From an uncultured Lactobacillus sp. (GTDB lineage: Bacteria; Bacillota; Bacilli; Lactobacillales; Lactobacillaceae), in NCBI GenBank assembly GCA_905204935.1, contig CAJLBJ010000027.1, forward strand, positions 1 to 22,676: a stretch of 22,676 bases of DNA, read 5' to 3'. A program made the position numbers and the translations under genes. Shown in pieces: positions 17,705 to 22,676 of the stretch. The first letter of the stretch is position 1. Each line of letters starts with the position of its first letter. The notes beneath the pieces were generated by a model. That model made no database searches and was not told where the DNA came from. It saw only the letters and a list, made by a program, of their open reading frames with translations.

Positions 17705-20353
17705 ATGTTGAAAAAAAGGAAAGATCTAGTAGACTACACACGTTTGGCTAAGTTAACACCAACAGAAGTGTTAGCACAACTAGGTAGCTCATTAAATGGA
17801 CTAACAAAACAACAAGTAGCAGTTGCACGTGAACAATATGGAACGAATAGCTTAGAATTAAAGAAGAAAACACCGTTAGGGATGCAAATTTTAAAAGCAT
17901 ACATTACCCCCTTTACGTTAGTATTAATTCTTTTGGGAGTGATTTCGTTTATCACAGATTATTGGTTAGCTACACCAAGTGACCGTGATTTATCGGGTGT
18001 AATTATTATTACGGTGATGGTTTTGGTTAGTGGCACAATGTCTTTATTGCAAAGTATTCGCTCTGATCAAGCTGCCCAAAAATTAAAAGAACTAATCAAA
18101 GTAACGGCTTCGGTTAAACGGGCAAAAGAAGAGTTAAAAGAAATAGAAGTAGCACAAGTAGTCTGTGGTGATATTATCAAGTTAGCTGCTGGGGATATGA
18201 TTCCAGCAGATATGCGTTTGTTGCAAACAAAAGATTTATTCATTGCGCAAGCAGCTTTGACGGGGGAAAGTTATCCGCTAGAAAAGACGACGCTTGATAC
18301 ACAAGAAAAAAATGTTAGCCCTGTGCAACGTGATAATTTAGTTTTCATGGGTAGTAATGTTGTTAGTGGCAGTGCATTAGGTGTAGTAATCGCAGTAGGA
18401 ACAAATACCTTATTTGGACAAAGCGCAAAAGAATTGACGAAAAAATCGGCACCGACTAATTTTGATAATGGCTTAAAGCAAGTTTCGTATTTGTTATTAC
18501 GTTTCATGGCAATCATGGCACCATTAGTAGTTATTATTAATGGTCTAACTAAGGGTGATTGGTGGCAAGCCTTAATTTTTGGCTTATCAATTGCAGTAGG
18601 ACTGACCCCAGAAATGTTGCCGTTGATTGTGACAACTAACCTAGTTAAAGGGGCAACCCAATTAGCCAAGAAAGGGACAGTTGTCAAAAATTTAGGCTCG
18701 ATTCAAAACTTTGGGGCAATGGATGTGTTATGCACGGACAAAACAGGAACATTGACGCAAGATAAGATTATTTTGGAATATCACTTAAATTGTGATGGAG
18801 AAAATGATCAACGGGTATTACGGCATGGGTATTTGAATAGTTATTATCAAACTGGATTAAAAAATCTTTTAGACGTAGCAATCATTGATGCCGCTAAAGA
18901 ACAACTAGATGTCAGCAAATTGGAATTTACCAAGATAGATGAACTACCATTTGATTTCAAACGGCGCAAGATGAGCGTAGTAGTTTCTAATCAAGATGGT
19001 AAAATTCAAATGATTACCAAAGGCGCAATCGAAGAAATGATTGATAGTTGTGCATTTGTAGAGGTAGGAAATGAGATTAAACCTCTCACACAAGCACAAA
19101 AAAGAGATGTTTTACAAAGAGTTGAACAATTAAATCAAGCAGGGATGCGTGTTATTGGAGTTGCACATAAGACGTATGCACAAGCTAAAGAATTTAGCAT
19201 AGCAGATGAAAGTGACTTGATTTTGATTGGCTATCTAGCATTTTTAGATCCGCCTAAAGAAACAACTAAACCAGCTTTAGATGCACTTCAAAAAAATGGT
19301 GTGGCAGTAAAGATTTTAACCGGTGATAATGCTTTAGTAGCACAAGCTGTTTGCAAGCAAGTAGGATTAACTCCAGGCCAAATCATGACAGGTCAAGATA
19401 TCGATGAATTAAACGATCAACAATTAAAAGAAAAATTGGCAATAAGTAATGTTTTTGCTAAACTTGATCCTAAACAAAAAGTGCGCTTAGTCAACTGTTT
19501 GAAACAAACAGGAAATACAGTCGGCTTTTTAGGTGATGGTATCAATGATGCGCCAGCGCTAAGAGCAGCTGATGTAGGTATTTCGGTTGATACAGCTGTC
19601 GATATCGCCAAAGAAGCAGCAGATATTATTTTACTTGATAAAGACTTGATGATTTTAGAGCGTGCAATCTTGGCAGGGCGTGCAGTTTTTGGAAATATCA
19701 TGAAATATATCAAAACAACGATTAGTTCTAATTTTGGCAATATGTTGTCTGTTTTGTGCGCAAGTATTTTCTTGCCATTCTTGCCAATGTTGCCATTACA
19801 AATCTTGATGCTAAATCTGGTTTATGATGTATCATGTTTAGCAGTACCGTGGGATAAGATGGATGCGGAGTATTTACAAAGCCCTAAAAATTGGCAAACC
19901 AAAAATCTCAGCAAGTTTATGCTATGGTTTGGACCAACGAGTTCAGTTTTTGATTTAATGACATTTGCGGCATTGTATTTTGTTATTTGCCCAATAGCCG
20001 TGGGAGGAAGTTTTACAACATTGACTCCAGGACAAAAGGTGGTCTTTATTGCGTTGTTTCATACTGGTTGGTTTGTGGAATCTTTGTGGACCCAAACTTT
20101 TGTTTTACATGCCTTGCGTACGCCTAAATTACCATTTATTCAAAGTAATGCAGCGTTAGCGATGACGGTTCTAACTGGTTTAGGTGTGTTAGTCGGTAGT
20201 TATTTACCATTTAGTCAATTAGGTAAAAATATTGGTTTACATGCTTTACCATTGATGTTTTGGGGCTTGCTATTTTTGACGGTATTAGCATATTTAGCCT
20301 TAGTGACAGTCATAAAAAATAGATATCTTAGATGTTATCAAGAGTTAATCTAA
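17705..20353 (+). CDS. mgtA: Magnesium-importing P-type ATPase (P3B, MgtA/MgtB type)
   Basis: The 882-aa integral membrane pump uses ATP to bring Mg2+ into the cell. Landmarks in order: a cation-ATPase N-terminal domain (about 10-75), the first transmembrane pair, the actuator motif TGES (186-189), the CPx-less helix 4 region LSIAVGLTPEMLPL typical of MgtA rather than heavy-metal pumps, the phosphorylation site DKTGTLT with D345, a nucleotide-binding domain, LTGDN, the hinge GDGINDAP (610-617), and six C-terminal transmembrane segments. Length is normal. ATG 17705 follows AAGGAG (17691-17696) at 8 nt. The M-box directly upstream independently supports magnesium as substrate. The stop codon lies 3 nt before the trpS promoter -35, and no separate terminator is seen. 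Confidence 0.96.
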   Translation: MLKKRKDLVDYTRLAKLTPTEVLAQLGSSLNGLTKQQVAVAREQYGTNSLELKKKTPLGMQILKAYITPFTLVLILLGVISFITDYWLATPSDRDLSGVIIITVMVLVSGTMSLLQSIRSDQAAQKLKELIKVTASVKRAKEELKEIEVAQVVCGDIIKLAAGDMIPADMRLLQTKDLFIAQAALTGESYPLEKTTLDTQEKNVSPVQRDNLVFMGSNVVSGSALGVVIAVGTNTLFGQSAKELTKKSAPTNFDNGLKQVSYLLLRFMAIMAPLVVIINGLTKGDWWQALIFGLSIAVGLTPEMLPLIVTTNLVKGATQLAKKGTVVKNLGSIQNFGAMDVLCTDKTGTLTQDKIILEYHLNCDGENDQRVLRHGYLNSYYQTGLKNLLDVAIIDAAKEQLDVSKLEFTKIDELPFDFKRRKMSVVVSNQDGKIQMITKGAIEEMIDSCAFVEVGNEIKPLTQAQKRDVLQRVEQLNQAGMRVIGVAHKTYAQAKEFSIADESDLILIGYLAFLDPPKETTKPALDALQKNGVAVKILTGDNALVAQAVCKQVGLTPGQIMTGQDIDELNDQQLKEKLAISNVFAKLDPKQKVRLVNCLKQTGNTVGFLGDGINDAPALRAADVGISVDTAVDIAKEAADIILLDKDLMILERAILAGRAVFGNIMKYIKTTISSNFGNMLSVLCASIFLPFLPMLPLQILMLNLVYDVSCLAVPWDKMDAEYLQSPKNWQTKNLSKFMLWFGPTSSVFDLMTFAALYFVICPIAVGGSFTTLTPGQKVVFIALFHTGWFVESLWTQTFVLHALRTPKLPFIQSNAALAMTVLTGLGVLVGSYLPFSQLGKNIGLHALPLMFWGLLFLTVLAYLALVTVIKNRYLRCYQELI

Positions 20354-20356
20354 GGC

Positions 20357-20385
20357 TTTACACTTTTTGATTTTTTAGCTAAAAT
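20357..20385 (+). promoter_or_regulatory. trpS: Promoter of trpS
   Basis: A -35 TTTACA (20357-20362) and a -10 TAAAAT (20380-20385) are 17 bp apart. The predicted start near 20392 lies at the beginning of the T-box. Confidence 0.7.
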
Positions 20386-20388
20386 AAA

Positions 20389-21651
<1,263 letters not shown>

Positions 21652-21682
21652 AGTGTGTATCAAATTAATGGAGCGTGCAAAA

Positions 21683-22609
21683 ATGAAAAATTTGGCAATC
21701 TTAGATTTTGGTTCGAATTCGACAAGATTAGCGATTATTGAACTCGATGATGCTGGAAGTTTCAAAGAAGTTAAGCGACAAAAGGTAATGACACGTCTAG
21801 CAGAGGGGATGGGGCAAATTGAAGGATCACCCATTTTACAAGAAGCCGCTATTAAGCGAACGCTAGAAGTCCTCACACAGTTTAAAGCAGAATATGAACA
21901 GTATCCTAATTTGATTGTTAAAGCAATTGCGACTGCAGCGGTGCGCTGTGCTAAAAATAGCGCAACTTTTGTGCAACAAGTCAAGGATTTAACTGGCGTA
22001 GAAATCGAAATTTTATCAGGACAAGCTGAGGCATATTATGATTATTTAGGGGTGATTAATACCTTAGATGTCAGTGATTGTCTATTGTGTGACATGGGGG
22101 GTGGAAGCTTTGAGTTGTGCTTGATTAAAGATAAAAAATTAAGCGACTCAATCAGCATTCCCTATGGCGCAGTCAGTTTAAGCGAAAAATTTAATGCTAA
22201 AGATAAGATTACAGCCCAAGATTTATTTCAATTGCAACGTTTTGTGCAATATAAATTCAATCAATTACCTTGGCTTAAAAATGGCACGGGTTTACCACTA
22301 GTTTTATTAGGTGGAGCCAATCGAACCGTTGCACGCCAACAGCTCGAACGTCTAGGCGAACCACTAACGGACTTCATGCATGGCGTGAAAATGTCAGCTT
22401 ATTCCTTTCAAGAGATCTATTCTTCTTGGTTAGGGATGAGCTTAGCCGAGCGCCAAAAGGAATTAGCCGAAGAAGCTAATAGAGCAGACATCATCATAGG
22501 TGGTTTGACGCCAATTTCATATTTGATTCAAGTCAATGAAGTTCCTGAAATTATTTTTTCAGAAAGTGGTGTACGCGAAGGTATTATCTACAGTATGATA
22601 GCAGATTAA
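21683..22609 (+). CDS. Exopolyphosphatase / pppGpp phosphatase family protein (Ppx/GppA)
   Basis: The 308-aa protein has the ASKHA-type nucleotide-binding fold of Ppx/GppA: AILDFGSNSTRL (phosphate 1 loop, residues 5-16), LSGQAEA with the likely catalytic Glu at 116, DMGGGSFEL (phosphate 2 loop, 137-145), and LLGGANRTVA (adenosine region). Family members remove terminal phosphates from polyphosphate or convert pppGpp to ppGpp; which applies here is not clear. The roughly 310-aa length corresponds to the short form lacking the C-terminal HD domain. ATG 21683 has GGAG at 21670-21673. An upstream in-frame GTG (21653) is less likely because that ribosome binding site lies inside the extension. An IS-like end begins about 15 nt after the stop codon. 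Confidence 0.9.
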   Translation: MKNLAILDFGSNSTRLAIIELDDAGSFKEVKRQKVMTRLAEGMGQIEGSPILQEAAIKRTLEVLTQFKAEYEQYPNLIVKAIATAAVRCAKNSATFVQQVKDLTGVEIEILSGQAEAYYDYLGVINTLDVSDCLLCDMGGGSFELCLIKDKKLSDSISIPYGAVSLSEKFNAKDKITAQDLFQLQRFVQYKFNQLPWLKNGTGLPLVLLGGANRTVARQQLERLGEPLTDFMHGVKMSAYSFQEIYSSWLGMSLAERQKELAEEANRADIIIGGLTPISYLIQVNEVPEIIFSESGVREGIIYSMIAD

Positions 22610-22624
22610 AAAGACCGCAAATGA

Positions 22625-22676
22625 TGTGTACCCAGTTTTCTGGACACGTTAAAATTTAATAAATTATCCTATGGAT
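22625..22676. mobile_element. Probable left end of an insertion sequence (IS3-like)
   Basis: TGTGTACCCAGTTTTCTGG starts near 22625 and continues with ACACG. It looks like the terminal inverted repeat of an IS3-family element, with a TGT tip and an internal CCAG-TTTT-CTGG repeat. The element, including any transposase, would lie beyond the window. No other copy or target duplication can be seen here, so the family is tentative. Confidence 0.45.

Noticed and set aside
18271..18687. Minus-strand open frame inside mgtA, and similar antisense frames inside guaB, the helicase and trpS
   Set aside because: They are shadows of strongly coding plus-strand genes, without ribosome binding sites or recognisable products.

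Overview
The window reads as chromosomal DNA of a low-GC Gram-positive bacterium, most likely a lactic acid bacterium of the Lactobacillales. The grounds are strong AGGAGG-type ribosome binding sites, short U-tailed intrinsic terminators, an Mga-type regulator, a T-box in front of trpS, an M-box in front of a magnesium P-type ATPase, and an operon arranged like lactococcal hrtRBA. The species cannot be fixed from the sequence alone.

Left part (1-8150, all +): an orphan Mga-like regulator; a PLP aminotransferase; a two-gene operon of a MutT-like Nudix hydrolase overlapping a large PLD-nuclease/SF2-helicase/DUF3427 protein; and guaB (IMP dehydrogenase). Each unit has its own promoter. Strong terminators follow the regulator, the aminotransferase and guaB.

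Middle part (8151-14484, all -), in transcription order: a diacylglycerol-kinase-like lipid kinase with a YitT membrane protein; a TetR regulator, FtsX-type permease and ABC ATPase that look like the heme-efflux system hrtRBA, with two palindromic operators, one lying on the promoter -35; and a wrecked 2-hydroxyacyl-CoA dehydratase activase gene (nonsense mutations, frameshifts, a large internal deletion) that still has a near-consensus promoter and a structured leader.

Right part (14925-22676, +): a second large pseudogene, once a secreted transglutaminase-like protein with a C-terminal discoidin (F5/8 type C) domain; mgtA behind an M-box magnesium riboswitch; trpS behind a tryptophan T-box; a Ppx/GppA phosphatase; and, at the right edge, what looks like the end of an insertion sequence just after the phosphatase stop codon.

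The most unusual region is the mgtA leader downstream of the M-box terminator. It contains an 18-19 codon ORF with a strong ribosome binding site, followed by three mutually complementary segments that can form two exclusive hairpins, one of which covers the mgtA ribosome binding site. This looks like a second, translational attenuator in series with the M-box, using a leader peptide with acidic residues at its start. It is a prediction from sequence only.
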